From assembly GCF_019145475.1 (NCBI RefSeq), contig NZ_JAHTKI010000001.1, forward strand, positions 124,001 through 188,000: a stretch of DNA of 64,000 nt, in the 5' to 3' direction. Shown here piece after piece: positions 1 through 10,417 of the stretch. The stretch comes from Pseudomonas botevensis. Its GTDB lineage: Bacteria; Pseudomonadota; Gammaproteobacteria; Pseudomonadales; Pseudomonadaceae. Position 1 is the first letter of the stretch, and each line of letters opens with the position of its first letter. The notes under the pieces were generated by a model. That model saw nothing but the letters and a program-made list of their open reading frames with translations. It made no database searches and had not been told where the DNA came from. The position numbers were made by a program, and so were the translations under genes.

Positions 1-564
1 GTCCGACAACTGCCGTATGGAAAACCGAGTACCGAGGGCCTGAATACGACCATCACGGGTTTCAACGAAAAACGGTCGTTGATCGCCGAGCTTTCCGGTC
101 TGGATCAGGATTTCGCCGGCACGCAAACGGATCAGGCGTTGTGCGCTGTTGAAAGACACGTCAATGGCGGTGTCAGTATTGAGTTGAATCTGGCTGCCGT
201 CGGCCAGCGAAAGGGAACGACGTTGCCCGACCCGGGTTTTATAGTCGGCCCAGGCGTTGCCCAATGAAGTGTGTTGCTGAACGTTCCATCCGACGAACCC
301 GGTTCCGGCCAACAGCAGCATCAATTTCAGTACCTGACGCCGTTGTTGCCCCGCATTCAAGGCGCGGCGTTTCAGCTCCGGCGGTAGCGTGCCGAGATGG
401 CGCTGCAATTGTTCCATCTGATTCCACGCGGCCAGGTGCGCAGGATCGCTATCTATCCACAGCTGCCAGGCCCGTTGTTCGGTGAGCGTCGGCGGTTCCA
501 CCTGGAACTGAACGAACCAGCTCGCCGCTGCCTCGAAAGCCTTGCGATTCGGGGCGATCGTCAT
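1..564 (-). CDS. FecR-like anti-sigma factor / sigma regulator (partial, C-terminus beyond window)
   Basis: This is the first 188 codons of a FecR-family protein; the reading frame is still open at base 1. These inner-membrane proteins relay a signal from a TonB-dependent outer-membrane receptor to their partner ECF sigma factor. The N-terminal cytoplasmic part (about residues 8-55) has the FecR N-terminal pattern with WQLWIDSDPAHLAAWNQME. One hydrophobic segment lies around residues 78-98, and the start of the periplasmic FecR domain follows, with VGQRRSLSLADGSQIQLN at about 108-125. The start ATG overlaps the stop of the upstream sigma factor as TGATG, so the two are translationally coupled. 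The family and sigma/FecR pairing are well supported; the inducing iron source cannot be told. A receptor gene would be expected to the left of the window. Confidence 0.88.
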   Translation of the reverse strand, partial: MTIAPNRKAFEAAASWFVQFQVEPPTLTEQRAWQLWIDSDPAHLAAWNQMEQLQRHLGTLPPELKRRALNAGQQRRQVLKLMLLLAGTGFVGWNVQQHTSLGNAWADYKTRVGQRRSLSLADGSQIQLNTDTAIDVSFNSAQRLIRLRAGEILIQTGKLGDQRPFFVETRDGRIQALGTRFSIRQLSD

Positions 565-1070
565 CAGGGCTGCGCCATTATCAGCGCGCATTCGGTCAGT
601 GCGCGGATCATGTGTTTCTTCACAGTGGTCAACGAAACCTGCAATTGCACGGCGATCTGTTGATAAGTCAGGCCATCGATCTGCGACAGCATGAAAATCC
701 GCTGGGTTCTTGCCCCCAGTCCCGCCAGCGCTTTGTCCACAGCAACCAGGGTTTCGATGATCAACGCCTTGTCTTCTTCGCTGATCTCGGTGGCTTCCGG
801 GCGCGCGGCCAGGGTTTGCAGGTAAGCAGCTTCGATCGCACGTCTTCGATAACGGTCAATGACCAGCCCACGTGCCACGGTTGCCAGGTAATCCCGTGGT
901 TCCCGGATTTGCGCGGCATTGCGCGCTGCGAGGATTCGCACAAAGGTGTCATGTGCCACATCGGCGGCATCGCAGGCGTCATTCAATTTGCCCTTGAGCC
1001 AGCCATGTAGCCACGAATGGTGCTGCTCGTAGATTTGCTCGATCGCTGCGGTATGGGCGGGTAGGGACAT
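564..1070 (-). CDS. FecI-like ECF sigma-70 factor
   Basis: An extracytoplasmic-function sigma factor of 168 residues, the normal size for the FecI/PvdS-like group. Region 2 covers about residues 8-75 (AADVAHDTFVRILAARN, then REPRDYLATVARGLVIDRYRRR). Region 4 ends in a helix-turn-helix at about 138-158 (LTYQQIAVQLQVSLTTVKKH). The gene is immediately followed by a fecR-like gene, the standard cell-surface-signalling arrangement for siderophore uptake. A Fur-box-like palindrome lies about 20 bases upstream, so iron repression is likely (inference). In most gammaproteobacteria mnmE directly precedes mnmG; here an iron-signalling pair occupies that place, suggesting insertion or rearrangement next to the origin. 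Confidence 0.9.
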   Translation of the reverse strand: MSLPAHTAAIEQIYEQHHSWLHGWLKGKLNDACDAADVAHDTFVRILAARNAAQIREPRDYLATVARGLVIDRYRRRAIEAAYLQTLAARPEATEISEEDKALIIETLVAVDKALAGLGARTQRIFMLSQIDGLTYQQIAVQLQVSLTTVKKHMIRALTECALIMAQP

Positions 1071-1087
1071 GGGCAGGACGTGAGAGT

Positions 1088-1108
1088 TAATGATAATGGC
1101 TATTATTA
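1088..1108 (-). promoter_or_regulatory. Probable Fur box upstream of the ECF sigma factor gene
   Basis: The stretch TAATGATAATGGCTATTATT is an AT-rich inverted repeat resembling the 19-bp Fur consensus of overlapping GATAAT hexamers. It ends about 18 bases before the sigma factor start, where Fur would block transcription. The match is by eye and imperfect in the middle; the gene context (FecI/FecR) supports it. Confidence 0.6.
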
Positions 1109-1138
1109 GCCTCTGTTACGTCCTCTCACAATAGCCCT

Positions 1139-1574
1139 CACAAATCCTTCGATCGTCGTTTTTTCCACATCACCGCTCTTTGCCGGGAAGTCAGCAGCGG
1201 GTTTGTCGTGCCTGAAATTCGTTCATTCGTCGATTTTCTGTGGATTAAGCCCTGTGAATAAGTGCCGCTGAGGGCAGTTGATAACTGGGCTTCAAAACTG
1301 AATATAACCGCCTCTGTGGATAACCAGCTCATTCATCCACAGGCTTAAAGCGGTTATCCAAGGGCCTCATTCGTACATGGCCACAGGGTTTTAAAACTCT
1401 GTACACATTGAAAATAAAGGGCTGTATAGATCTATCCACAGAATGGTGGTGCGCTAAGAATAAACATAAAAACAAGGACTTTATAAATTTCTCTCTTTTT
1501 TATTTTTTTAACCGCGAGTTCTCCACAGCTGGTTAAATTTTGTGCAGAGGGTTCTTTAGGAAAGGCGAAGTCCC
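1139..1574. other. DnaA-box cluster and AT-rich stretch upstream of mnmG (oriC-like region)
   Basis: About 500 bases without a convincing gene. It contains one perfect DnaA box (TGTGGATAA, 1315-1323) and near matches with one mismatch at 1161-1169 (TTTTCCACA), 1239-1247 (TGTGGATTA), 1253-1261 (TGTGAATAA), 1333-1341 (TCATCCACA), 1432-1440 (CTATCCACA) and 1519-1527 (TTCTCCACA). From about 1455 to 1512 the sequence is very AT-rich with long A and T runs, as in a DNA unwinding element. In E. coli oriC lies beside mnmG (gidA). In pseudomonads the mapped oriC is between rpmH and dnaA, and a second DnaA-box cluster upstream of gidA has been reported for P. putida. Whether this one fires cannot be read from sequence. 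Confidence 0.7.
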
Positions 1575-1580
1575 TATACT
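1575..1580 (+). promoter_or_regulatory. Candidate -10 element of the mnmG promoter
   Basis: TATACT lies about 70 bases before the mnmG start. The -35 is weak: TTCTTT at about 1552-1557 would give a 17-base spacer. Transcription from here would cover mnmG-rsmG-parAB, which are tightly spaced. Only the -10 is convincing. Confidence 0.4.
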
Positions 1581-1648
1581 TGCCGACCAGGTTCGAAAAC
1601 CTGAGATCGAATTTTTCCTGAATACCTACTTAAGCAGGCACGAGGTGC

Positions 1649-3550
1649 GTGGTGGATTTCCCTTCCCGTTTTGAAGTGATCGTCATCGGCGGCGGTCATG
1701 CCGGTACCGAGGCAGCACTGGCCTCAGCACGTATGGGGGCAAAAACCCTGTTGCTGACGCATAACGTGGAAACCCTCGGTGCCATGAGTTGCAACCCGGC
1801 TATCGGTGGCATCGGCAAGAGCCATCTGGTCAAGGAAATCGATGCCCTCGGCGGCGCGATGGCCATGGCCACCGACAAGGGCGGCATCCAGTTCCGCGTA
1901 TTGAACAGCCGCAAAGGCCCGGCGGTACGGGCGACCCGTGCGCAGGCCGACCGTATTCTCTACAAGGCCGCTGTCCGCGAAATCCTCGAAAACCAGCCGA
2001 ACCTGTGGATATTTCAACAAGCCGCCGATGACCTGATCGTCGAGCAGGAACAAGTACGCGGTGTCGTCACCCAAATGGGTCTGCGTTTCTTCGCCGATTC
2101 CGTGGTATTGACCACCGGCACGTTTCTCGGCGGACTTATCCACATCGGTTTGCAGAATTTCTCCGGCGGTCGCGCCGGTGATCCACCGTCGATTGCCCTG
2201 GCGCGCCGTCTGCGTGAACTGCCGCTGCGGGTTGGCCGTTTGAAAACCGGCACTCCGCCGCGTATCGATGGCCGCTCTGTGGATTTCTCGGTGATGACCG
2301 AGCAGCCGGGCGATACGCCGATCCCGGTGATGTCGTTCATGGGCAACAAGGAACAGCATCCACGGCAGGTCAGTTGCTGGATTACCCACACCAACGCCCG
2401 TACCCACGAAATCATTGCCGCGAACCTCGACCGTTCGCCGATGTATTCCGCTGCCGGCGAGATCGAAGGCATTGGCCCGCGTTACTGCCCGTCGATCGAA
2501 GACAAGATTCACCGCTTTGCCGACAAGGAAAGCCATCAGGTGTTCATCGAGCCGGAAGGCCTGACCACCCATGAGCTGTATCCGAACGGGATATCCACAA
2601 GCTTGCCGTTCGACGTGCAATTGCAGATCGTGCAATCGATTCGCGGCATGGAAAACGCGCACATCGTGCGTCCGGGTTACGCGATCGAGTACGACTACTT
2701 CGATCCACGCGACCTGAAGTACAGCCTGGAAACCAAAGTCATCGGCGGCCTGTTCTTTGCCGGTCAGATCAACGGCACCACCGGTTACGAAGAGGCCGGC
2801 GCCCAGGGTTTGCTGGCTGGCGCCAACGCCGCGTTGCGTGCGAAGGGCAAAGAAGCCTGGTGCCCGCGTCGTGATGAAGCGTACATCGGGGTATTGGTCG
2901 ACGACCTGATCACCCTCGGCACCCAAGAGCCGTACCGGATGTTCACGTCCCGCGCCGAATATCGTCTGATCCTGCGCGAAGACAACGCCGATCTGCGTCT
3001 GACCGAAAAAGGCCGCGAACTGGGTCTGGTCGATGACGCGCGTTGGGCGGCGTTCTGCGAGAAACGCGAAAACATCGCGCTCGAAGAACAGCGTCTGAAA
3101 AGCACCTGGGTACGTCCGGGCACGCCGCAGGGCGATGCCATCGCAGAAAAATTCGGCACGCCGCTGACCCACGAATACAACCTGCTCAATCTCTTGAGCC
3201 GTCCGGAAATCGACTACGCTGGTCTGGTCGAAGTGACCGGGCAGGGCGCCGAAGATCCACAGGTCGCCGAACAGGTCGAGATCAAGACCAAATACGCCGG
3301 TTACATCGACCGTCAACAGGACGAAATCGCTCGTCTGCGTGCCAGTGAAGACACGAAACTGCCTGTGGATATCGATTACACCAGCATTTCCGGGCTCTCC
3401 AAGGAGATCCAGAGCAAGCTTGGCGCGACGCGTCCAGAGACACTCGGGCAGGCTTCGCGGATCCCGGGCGTGACCCCGGCAGCGATTTCGCTGTTGATGA
3501 TTCATTTGAAAAAACGCGGCGCGGGCCGTCAGTTGGAGCAAAGCGCTTGA
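1649..3550 (+). CDS. mnmG: tRNA uridine-5-carboxymethylaminomethyl(34) synthesis enzyme MnmG (GidA)
   Basis: MnmG is an FAD-dependent enzyme that, with the GTPase MnmE, installs the cmnm5 group on wobble uridine 34 of several tRNAs. The protein has 633 residues, close to the usual 630. The Rossmann FAD site [19 protein letters not shown] is at residues 10-28, followed by the family blocks [19 protein letters not shown] and [13 protein letters not shown]. The GTG at 1649 gives MVDFPSRF; a second GTG at 1652 gives MDFPSRF and sits at better distance (6 bases) from the GAGG at 1642-1645, so either start is possible. It heads the rsmG-parA-parB run, overlapping rsmG by four bases. A perfect DnaA nonamer lies inside it at 2136-2144. 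MnmE is not encoded in the window. Confidence 0.97.
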   Translation: MVDFPSRFEVIVIGGGHAGTEAALASARMGAKTLLLTHNVETLGAMSCNPAIGGIGKSHLVKEIDALGGAMAMATDKGGIQFRVLNSRKGPAVRATRAQADRILYKAAVREILENQPNLWIFQQAADDLIVEQEQVRGVVTQMGLRFFADSVVLTTGTFLGGLIHIGLQNFSGGRAGDPPSIALARRLRELPLRVGRLKTGTPPRIDGRSVDFSVMTEQPGDTPIPVMSFMGNKEQHPRQVSCWITHTNARTHEIIAANLDRSPMYSAAGEIEGIGPRYCPSIEDKIHRFADKESHQVFIEPEGLTTHELYPNGISTSLPFDVQLQIVQSIRGMENAHIVRPGYAIEYDYFDPRDLKYSLETKVIGGLFFAGQINGTTGYEEAGAQGLLAGANAALRAKGKEAWCPRRDEAYIGVLVDDLITLGTQEPYRMFTSRAEYRLILREDNADLRLTEKGRELGLVDDARWAAFCEKRENIALEEQRLKSTWVRPGTPQGDAIAEKFGTPLTHEYNLLNLLSRPEIDYAGLVEVTGQGAEDPQVAEQVEIKTKYAGYIDRQQDEIARLRASEDTKLPVDIDYTSISGLSKEIQSKLGATRPETLGQASRIPGVTPAAISLLMIHLKKRGAGRQLEQSA

Positions 3551-4191
3551 GTTCTAAGGTCACTTCGCAACACGCCGAAGAGTTATCCACAGGAGCCCGC
3601 GCGCTCGGTGTCAATCTCACGGAAATCCAGCATGAAAAACTGCTGGGTTATCTGGCCCTGTTGATCAAATGGAACCAGGCCTACAACCTGACCGCCGTGC
3701 GCGATCCGGACGAAATGGTTTCGCGTCACTTGCTCGATAGCCTCAGCGTGATGTCGTTCATCGAAAACGGCCGCTGGCTGGATGTCGGCAGCGGCGGCGG
3801 CATGCCGGGAATCCCCTTGGCGATCCTGTTTCCCGACTCGGCAGTGACGTGCCTGGACAGCAACGGCAAGAAAACCCGCTTCCTCACCCAGGTCAAACTC
3901 GAGCTCAAACTGGATAACCTGCAAGTTATCCACAGTCGTGTCGAAGAGTTCCAGCCTGCCCAGCCGTTCAACGGGATCATCTCCCGGGCGTTCAGCAGCA
4001 TGGAGAACTTCACTAACTGGACTCGCCACCTCGGCGACGCCGATACACGCTGGCTGGCAATGAAGGGCGTTCATCCGGCCGATGAGCTGGTAGCATTGCC
4101 GGCAGACTTCAAACTCGATAGCGAACACGCCCTGGCCGTACCCGGTTGCCAAGGCCAACGCCATCTGCTGATACTGCGCCGCACGGCATGA
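3547..4191 (+). CDS. rsmG: 16S rRNA (guanine527-N7)-methyltransferase RsmG (GidB)
   Basis: RsmG uses S-adenosylmethionine to methylate N7 of G527 in 16S rRNA. The 214-residue length is normal. The SAM-binding motif [20 protein letters not shown] is at about residues 76-95, and [22 protein letters not shown] is the conserved N-terminal block. The start is a TTG sharing TTGA with the mnmG stop, a coupled overlap; the N-terminal sequence from this codon is typical of pseudomonad RsmG. Two perfect DnaA boxes lie in the gene, at 3583-3591 and 3926-3934. Confidence 0.95.
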   Translation: MSSKVTSQHAEELSTGARALGVNLTEIQHEKLLGYLALLIKWNQAYNLTAVRDPDEMVSRHLLDSLSVMSFIENGRWLDVGSGGGMPGIPLAILFPDSAVTCLDSNGKKTRFLTQVKLELKLDNLQVIHSRVEEFQPAQPFNGIISRAFSSMENFTNWTRHLGDADTRWLAMKGVHPADELVALPADFKLDSEHALAVPGCQGQRHLLILRRTA

Positions 4192-4209
4192 TTGGGAACA
4201 CAAGCAAGA

Positions 4210-5007
4210 ATGGCTAAGGTATTCGCGATAGCGAACCAGAAGGGTGGTGTGGGCAAGACCACCACCTGCATCAACCTCGCAGCATCCCTGGTCGCGACCA
4301 AGCGCCGGGTGCTGTTGATCGATCTCGATCCACAGGGCAACGCCACCATGGGTAGCGGTGTGGATAAACATGGCCTGGAAAACTCGGTCTACGACCTGCT
4401 GATCGGTGAATGCGATCTGGCCCAGGCCATGCACTTCTCTGAGCACGGCGGTTATCAACTGCTGCCGGCCAACCGCGACCTGACCGCGGCCGAAGTGGTT
4501 CTGCTGGAAATGCAGATGAAGGAGAGCCGCCTGCGCAGTGCGCTGGCGCCGATCCGCGAAAACTACGATTACATCCTGATCGACTGCCCGCCGTCGCTGT
4601 CGATGCTCACGTTGAACGCACTGGTCGCCGCTGACGGGGTGATTATCCCCATGCAGTGCGAATACTTTGCGCTCGAAGGTCTGAGCGACCTTGTGGATAA
4701 CATCAAGCGCATTTCCGAACTGCTCAACCCGAACCTGAAGGTCGAAGGCCTGCTGCGTACCATGTACGACCCGCGCCTGAGCCTGATGAACGACGTTTCC
4801 ACGCAGCTCAAGGAGCATTTCGGCGACCAGCTCTACGACACGGTGATCCCGCGTAACGTAAGGCTCGCCGAAGCACCGAGCTACGGCATGCCGGCGCTGG
4901 CCTACGACAAGCAATCGCGTGGCGCGCTGGCCTACCTGGCGCTGGCGGGCGAGATGGTTCGCCGTCAACGCAAAAATTCACGCATCGCCGCTGCCCAGCC
5001 AACTTAA
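4210..5007 (+). CDS. parA: Chromosome partitioning ATPase ParA (Soj)
   Basis: ParA is the Walker-type ATPase that binds DNA non-specifically and moves ParB-parS complexes during origin segregation. The deviant Walker A motif KGGVGKTT is at residues 11-18, the A-prime region LLIDLDPQGNAT at about 35-46, and the Walker B DCPPSLSMLTLNAL at about 125. ATG at 4210 was chosen because it gives the family N-terminus MAKVFAIANQ and a 265-residue protein; a longer frame from 4192 adds six residues without family similarity. Perfect DnaA boxes lie at 4359-4367 and 4692-4700. ParB follows 9 bases downstream. Confidence 0.97.
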   Translation: MAKVFAIANQKGGVGKTTTCINLAASLVATKRRVLLIDLDPQGNATMGSGVDKHGLENSVYDLLIGECDLAQAMHFSEHGGYQLLPANRDLTAAEVVLLEMQMKESRLRSALAPIRENYDYILIDCPPSLSMLTLNALVAADGVIIPMQCEYFALEGLSDLVDNIKRISELLNPNLKVEGLLRTMYDPRLSLMNDVSTQLKEHFGDQLYDTVIPRNVRLAEAPSYGMPALAYDKQSRGALAYLALAGEMVRRQRKNSRIAAAQPT

Positions 5008-5016
5008 GGAATTCCC

Positions 5017-5889
5017 ATGGCCGTCAAGAAACGAGGTCTCGGACGTGGACTGGACGCATTGCTGAGTGGTCCGACCGTCAGCGCGCTGGAAGAACAAGCC
5101 GCCCAGGCCGATCACCGCGAGCTGCAGCACTTGCCGCTGGATCTGCTCCAGCGTGGCAAATATCAACCACGCCGGGACATGGATCCCCAGGCGCTGGAAG
5201 AGCTGGCGCAGTCGATCAAGGCACAGGGCGTGATGCAGCCGATCGTGGTTCGCCCGATCGGCAGCGGTCGCTTTGAAATCATCGCCGGTGAGCGTCGCTG
5301 GCGCGCGAGCCAACAGGCCGGGCAGGAAACCATTCCGGCGATGGTGCGCGACGTTCCGGATGAAACCGCGATCGCCATTGCGCTGATCGAGAACATCCAG
5401 CGTGAAGACCTGAATCCGATCGAAGAGGCGATTGCCCTGCAGCGCCTGCAGCAGGAATTCCAGCTGACCCAGCAACAGGTGGCCGAGGCTGTGGGTAAGT
5501 CCCGGGTGACGGTGGCTAACCTGTTACGGCTTATTGCCCTGCCGGAAGTCATCAAGACCATGCTGTCCCACGGTGACCTGGAAATGGGTCATGCCCGTGC
5601 TTTGCTCGGTCTGCCGGACAATCAGCAGGTCGAGGGGGCGCGACATGTTGTCGCACGCGGCCTGACCGTGCGCCAAACCGAGGCACTGGTTCGTCAGTGG
5701 TTGAGTGGCAAACCGGAGCCGGTCGAGCCTGCCAAACCCGACCCGGATATCGCCCGTCTCGAACAGCGTCTGGCCGAGCGCCTAGGCTCTGCGGTGCAGA
5801 TTCGCCATGGCAAGAAGGGCAAAGGCCAGTTGGTGATCGGTTACAACTCCCTCGATGAGCTTCAAGGTGTGCTCGCACACATCCGCTGA
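5017..5889 (+). CDS. parB: Chromosome partitioning protein ParB (Spo0J)
   Basis: ParB binds parS palindromes and loads onto DNA as a CTP-dependent clamp that ParA moves. The 290-residue protein has the order expected: N-terminal basic box (KKRGLGRGLDALL, 4-16), the CTP-binding motif GERRWRAS (91-98), the ENIQREDLNPIEEA box (125-138), the helix-turn-helix (about 152-172) and a C-terminal dimerisation region (about 235-290). A Shine-Dalgarno AAGGA precedes the ATG. Three parS-like sites for this protein are in this window, at 45792-45807, 57088-57101 and 58006-58021. Confidence 0.97.
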   Translation: MAVKKRGLGRGLDALLSGPTVSALEEQAAQADHRELQHLPLDLLQRGKYQPRRDMDPQALEELAQSIKAQGVMQPIVVRPIGSGRFEIIAGERRWRASQQAGQETIPAMVRDVPDETAIAIALIENIQREDLNPIEEAIALQRLQQEFQLTQQQVAEAVGKSRVTVANLLRLIALPEVIKTMLSHGDLEMGHARALLGLPDNQQVEGARHVVARGLTVRQTEALVRQWLSGKPEPVEPAKPDPDIARLEQRLAERLGSAVQIRHGKKGKGQLVIGYNSLDELQGVLAHIR

Positions 5890-5934
5890 AACATTTCCTC
5901 ATGTAGCGCGCAGTCGGAAATCACTACCTGACAG

Positions 5935-5963
5935 TTGAATAGGGGCAGAACCGCCCCTATACT
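5935..5963 (+). promoter_or_regulatory. Sigma-70-type promoter of the atp operon, with a dyad in the spacer
   Basis: TTGAAT (5935-5940) and TATACT (5958-5963) are separated by exactly 17 bases, a strong sigma-70 promoter match upstream of atpI. The spacer is an inverted repeat, AGGGGC-agaacc-GCCCCT (5941-5958), that would fit a repressor operator, though no regulator is known to me. It may alternatively be a weak stem at the end of parB, but no T-run follows. Confidence 0.65.
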
Positions 5964-6037
5964 CTGCGCGCATTTTGTCGGCACAAATTATGCCAAGTTA
6001 TTGAATTCTGGCAGCCGACCATTGGAGAGCAAACGTG

Positions 6038-7331
<1,294 letters not shown>

Positions 7332-7355
7332 GGCCAGTTTCGACTAGTCTGATGT

Positions 7356-7377
7356 CCCTCCCGGTCAAACGGGAGGG
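7356..7377 (+). promoter_or_regulatory. Intercistronic hairpin between atpB and atpE
   Basis: CCCTCCCG-gtcaaa-CGGGAGGG, a perfect 8-bp GC-rich stem with a 6-base loop, lies 25 bases after atpB. It has no T-run, so it is more likely an mRNA stability or processing element than a terminator. It would separate the atpB and atpE message segments. Confidence 0.6.
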
Positions 7378-7406
7378 GGCTCCTGACGGGGCCTCTGAAA
7401 CGATTT

Positions 7407-7722
<316 letters not shown>

Positions 7723-7723
<1 letters not shown>

Positions 7724-7745
7724 TTACTCGGTTTCCCCGAGTAAT
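7723..7745 (+). promoter_or_regulatory. Intercistronic hairpin between atpE and atpF
   Basis: ATTACTCGG-tttcc-CCGAGTAAT, a perfect 9-bp stem beginning in the atpE stop codon. Only TTTGG follows, so it is a poor terminator. It probably protects the 3' end of the atpE segment or slows readthrough, as REP-like or hairpin elements do in polycistronic messages. Confidence 0.6.
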
Positions 7746-7781
7746 TTGGTGTGATGGACAACGTAACTGCGAGGTGTTGGC

Positions 7782-8252
7782 GTGAACATTAATGCGACCC
7801 TGATTGGCCAGTCCGTTGCGTTCCTGATTTTTGTACTGTTCTGCATGAAGTATGTATGGCCTCCGGTCATCACTGCTCTGCACGAACGTCAAAAGAAGAT
7901 CGCTGATGGTCTGGACGCTGCCAGCCGTGCAGCTCGCGACCTGGAGTTGGCCCAAGAGAAAGCGGGTCAGCAACTGCGCGAAGCGAAGGCTCAGGCAGCT
8001 GAAATCATCGAGCAAGCCAAGAAACGCGGTACCCAGATTGTCGACGAAGCCCGTGAACAGGCTCGCGTCGAAGCTGACCGTGTGAAGGCTCAGGCTCAGG
8101 CCGAGATCGAACAGGAACTGAACAGCGTCAAAGACGCGCTGCGCGCCCAAGTGGGTAGCCTGGCCGTTGGCGGTGCTTCGAAGATCCTGGGCAAAGCAAT
8201 CGATCAAAACGCGCACGCAGAGCTGGTTAACCAACTGGCTGCTGAAATCTAA
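7782..8252 (+). CDS. atpF: F0F1 ATP synthase subunit b
   Basis: Subunit b is the peripheral stalk. The 156-residue protein starts with one membrane helix (about residues 5-26, [21 protein letters not shown]) and continues as a long charged alpha-helical coiled coil rich in Ala, Glu, Gln and Arg (about 30-125), as expected for the b2 dimer. The start is a GTG (M of MNINATLIG) after GAGGTGTTGGC. It is followed 12 bases later by atpH. Confidence 0.97.
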   Translation: MNINATLIGQSVAFLIFVLFCMKYVWPPVITALHERQKKIADGLDAASRAARDLELAQEKAGQQLREAKAQAAEIIEQAKKRGTQIVDEAREQARVEADRVKAQAQAEIEQELNSVKDALRAQVGSLAVGGASKILGKAIDQNAHAELVNQLAAEI

Positions 8253-8264
8253 GCGAGGGCGATC

Positions 8265-8801
8265 ATGGCAGAACTGACCACGTTGGCCCGACCTTACGCT
8301 AAGGCGGCCTTCGAGCACGCTCAGGCCCACCAGCAACTGGCCAATTGGTCAGCCATGCTCGGCCTGGCAGCAGCGGTGTCGCAAGACGACACCATGCAGC
8401 GCGTGCTCAAGGCCCCGCGACTGACGAGCGCAGAAAAGGCCGCCACGTTCATCGACGTGTGCGGCGACAAGTTCGATGCCAAGGCACAGAATTTCATTCA
8501 CGTCGTTGCCGAAAACGACCGTCTCCCGCTTCTGCCGGAGATCGCCGCTCTTTTCGACCTGTACAAGGCCGAGCAAGAGAAGTCGGTAGACGTGGAAGTA
8601 ACCAGTGCTTTCGCATTGAACCAAGAACAGCAAGACAAACTCGCCAAGGTTCTCAGTGCACGACTCAACCGGGAAGTGCGCCTGCAAGTCGAGGAAGATG
8701 CATCCCTCATTGGGGGTGTTGTCATCCGCGCCGGCGACCTGGTTATCGATGGCTCGATTCGCGGCAAAATCGCGAAACTTGCCGAAGCATTGAAATCTTG
8801 A
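8265..8801 (+). CDS. atpH: F0F1 ATP synthase subunit delta
   Basis: Delta caps the F1 head and connects it to the b stalk. The 178-residue protein begins with the family block [15 protein letters not shown] (5-19) and ends with the conserved [25 protein letters not shown] region (about 145-169). Its place between atpF and atpA is invariant. Normal length, no anomaly. Confidence 0.97.
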   Translation: MAELTTLARPYAKAAFEHAQAHQQLANWSAMLGLAAAVSQDDTMQRVLKAPRLTSAEKAATFIDVCGDKFDAKAQNFIHVVAENDRLPLLPEIAALFDLYKAEQEKSVDVEVTSAFALNQEQQDKLAKVLSARLNREVRLQVEEDASLIGGVVIRAGDLVIDGSIRGKIAKLAEALKS

Positions 8802-8822
8802 GTTTGAAGGGGCAGCAGAGCA

Positions 8823-10367
8823 ATGCAGCAACTCAATCCTTCCGAAATAAGTGAAATTATCAAGGGCCGCATCGACAAGCTCGATGTGACCTCCCAAGCC
8901 CGTAACGAAGGCACTGTCGTCAGCGTATCTGACGGCATCGTGCGGATTCACGGTCTGGCCGACGTCATGTACGGCGAGATGATCGAGTTTCCGGGCGGCG
9001 TCTACGGTATGGCTCTCAACCTGGAGCAAGACTCCGTAGGTGCCGTTGTACTGGGCGCATACACCAGTCTGGCTGAAGGCATGAGCGCCAAGTGCACTGG
9101 CCGCATCCTGCAGGTTCCGGTTGGTAAGGAACTGCTGGGTCGCGTAGTCGACGCACTGGGTAACCCAGTTGACGGCAAAGGTCCGCTGAACAACACCGAG
9201 ACCGACGCGGTCGAGAAAGTTGCTCCAGGCGTGATCTGGCGTAAGTCGGTAGACCAGCCTGTACAGACTGGCTACAAGGCTGTCGATGCCATGATCCCTG
9301 TCGGCCGTGGCCAGCGTGAGCTGATCATCGGTGACCGTCAGATCGGTAAAACCGCTCTGGCGATCGACGCGATCATCAACCAGAAAGACAGCGGCATTTT
9401 CTGCGTCTACGTTGCAATCGGTCAGAAACAATCGACCATCGCCAACGTGGTTCGCAAGCTGGAAGAAAACGGCGCCCTGGCCAACACGATCATCGTGGCT
9501 GCCAGCGCTTCGGAATCTCCTGCGCTGCAATACCTGGCACCGTACTCCGGTTGCACCATGGGCGAATACTTCCGCGACCGCGGTGAAGACGCGCTGATCG
9601 TTTATGACGATCTGTCCAAGCAAGCAGTGGCTTACCGCCAGATTTCCCTGCTGCTGCGCCGTCCACCAGGCCGTGAAGCTTACCCAGGCGACGTGTTCTA
9701 TCTCCACTCCCGTCTGCTGGAGCGCGCATCCCGCGTTTCGGAAGAGTACGTAGAGAAGTTCACCAACGGCGCAGTGACCGGCAAAACCGGTTCCCTGACC
9801 GCACTGCCGATCATCGAAACCCAGGCTGGCGACGTTTCCGCGTTCGTTCCGACCAACGTGATTTCCATCACCGACGGTCAGATCTTCCTGGAATCGGCCA
9901 TGTTCAACTCGGGCATCCGCCCTGCAGTGAACGCCGGTGTTTCGGTATCCCGTGTGGGTGGTGCCGCTCAGACCAAGATCATCAAGAAGCTGTCCGGTGG
10001 TATCCGTACCGCTCTGGCTCAGTACCGTGAACTGGCGGCATTCGCCCAGTTCGCTTCTGACCTGGACGAAGCGACCCGCAAGCAACTTGAGCATGGTCAG
10101 CGCGTTACCGAGCTGATGAAGCAGAAGCAATACGCGCCAATGTCGATCGCCGACATGTCGCTGTCGCTGTATGCCGCTGAGCGTGGGTTCCTGACTGACG
10201 TTGAAAACGCCAAAGTCGGCAGCTTCGAGCAAGCGCTGATTGCTTACTTCAACCGCGATCACGCCGATTTGATGGCGAAGATCAACGTGAAGGGTGATTT
10301 CAATGACGAAATCGACGCTGGCCTCAAAGCCGGTATCGAGAAGTTCAAGGCCACCCAAACCTGGTAA
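8823..10367 (+). CDS. atpA: F0F1 ATP synthase subunit alpha
   Basis: Alpha is the regulatory nucleotide-binding subunit of F1. The 514 residues contain the Walker A motif GDRQIGKTA (about 169-177), [20 protein letters not shown] and the alpha/beta signature region [19 protein letters not shown] (about 363-381). Sequence and length are those expected for a gammaproteobacterium. A GNRA-loop hairpin follows in the gap to atpG. Confidence 0.98.
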   Translation: MQQLNPSEISEIIKGRIDKLDVTSQARNEGTVVSVSDGIVRIHGLADVMYGEMIEFPGGVYGMALNLEQDSVGAVVLGAYTSLAEGMSAKCTGRILQVPVGKELLGRVVDALGNPVDGKGPLNNTETDAVEKVAPGVIWRKSVDQPVQTGYKAVDAMIPVGRGQRELIIGDRQIGKTALAIDAIINQKDSGIFCVYVAIGQKQSTIANVVRKLEENGALANTIIVAASASESPALQYLAPYSGCTMGEYFRDRGEDALIVYDDLSKQAVAYRQISLLLRRPPGREAYPGDVFYLHSRLLERASRVSEEYVEKFTNGAVTGKTGSLTALPIIETQAGDVSAFVPTNVISITDGQIFLESAMFNSGIRPAVNAGVSVSRVGGAAQTKIIKKLSGGIRTALAQYRELAAFAQFASDLDEATRKQLEHGQRVTELMKQKQYAPMSIADMSLSLYAAERGFLTDVENAKVGSFEQALIAYFNRDHADLMAKINVKGDFNDEIDAGLKAGIEKFKATQTW

Positions 10368-10372
10368 GCCGC

Positions 10373-10396
10373 AGCGGGGGCCGCAAGGCTCCCGCT
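10373..10396 (+). promoter_or_regulatory. Intercistronic GNRA-tetraloop hairpin between atpA and atpG
   Basis: AGCGGGGGCC-GCAA-GGCTCCCGCT folds into a 10-bp stem (one G-U pair) closed by a GCAA tetraloop. It lies 5 bases after the atpA stop and has no T-run. Probably an mRNA-stabilising or segmental processing element. Confidence 0.6.
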
Positions 10397-10417
10397 TGCT
10401 AACCTGATAGGTGTTAC

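Noticed and set aside
1138-1332. A 64-codon minus-strand open frame in the origin-like region
   Set aside because: No ribosome binding site or family, and the DNA is better explained by DnaA boxes.
1724-3541. A 605-codon open frame opposite mnmG
   Set aside because: Same composition effect; no start context or domain.
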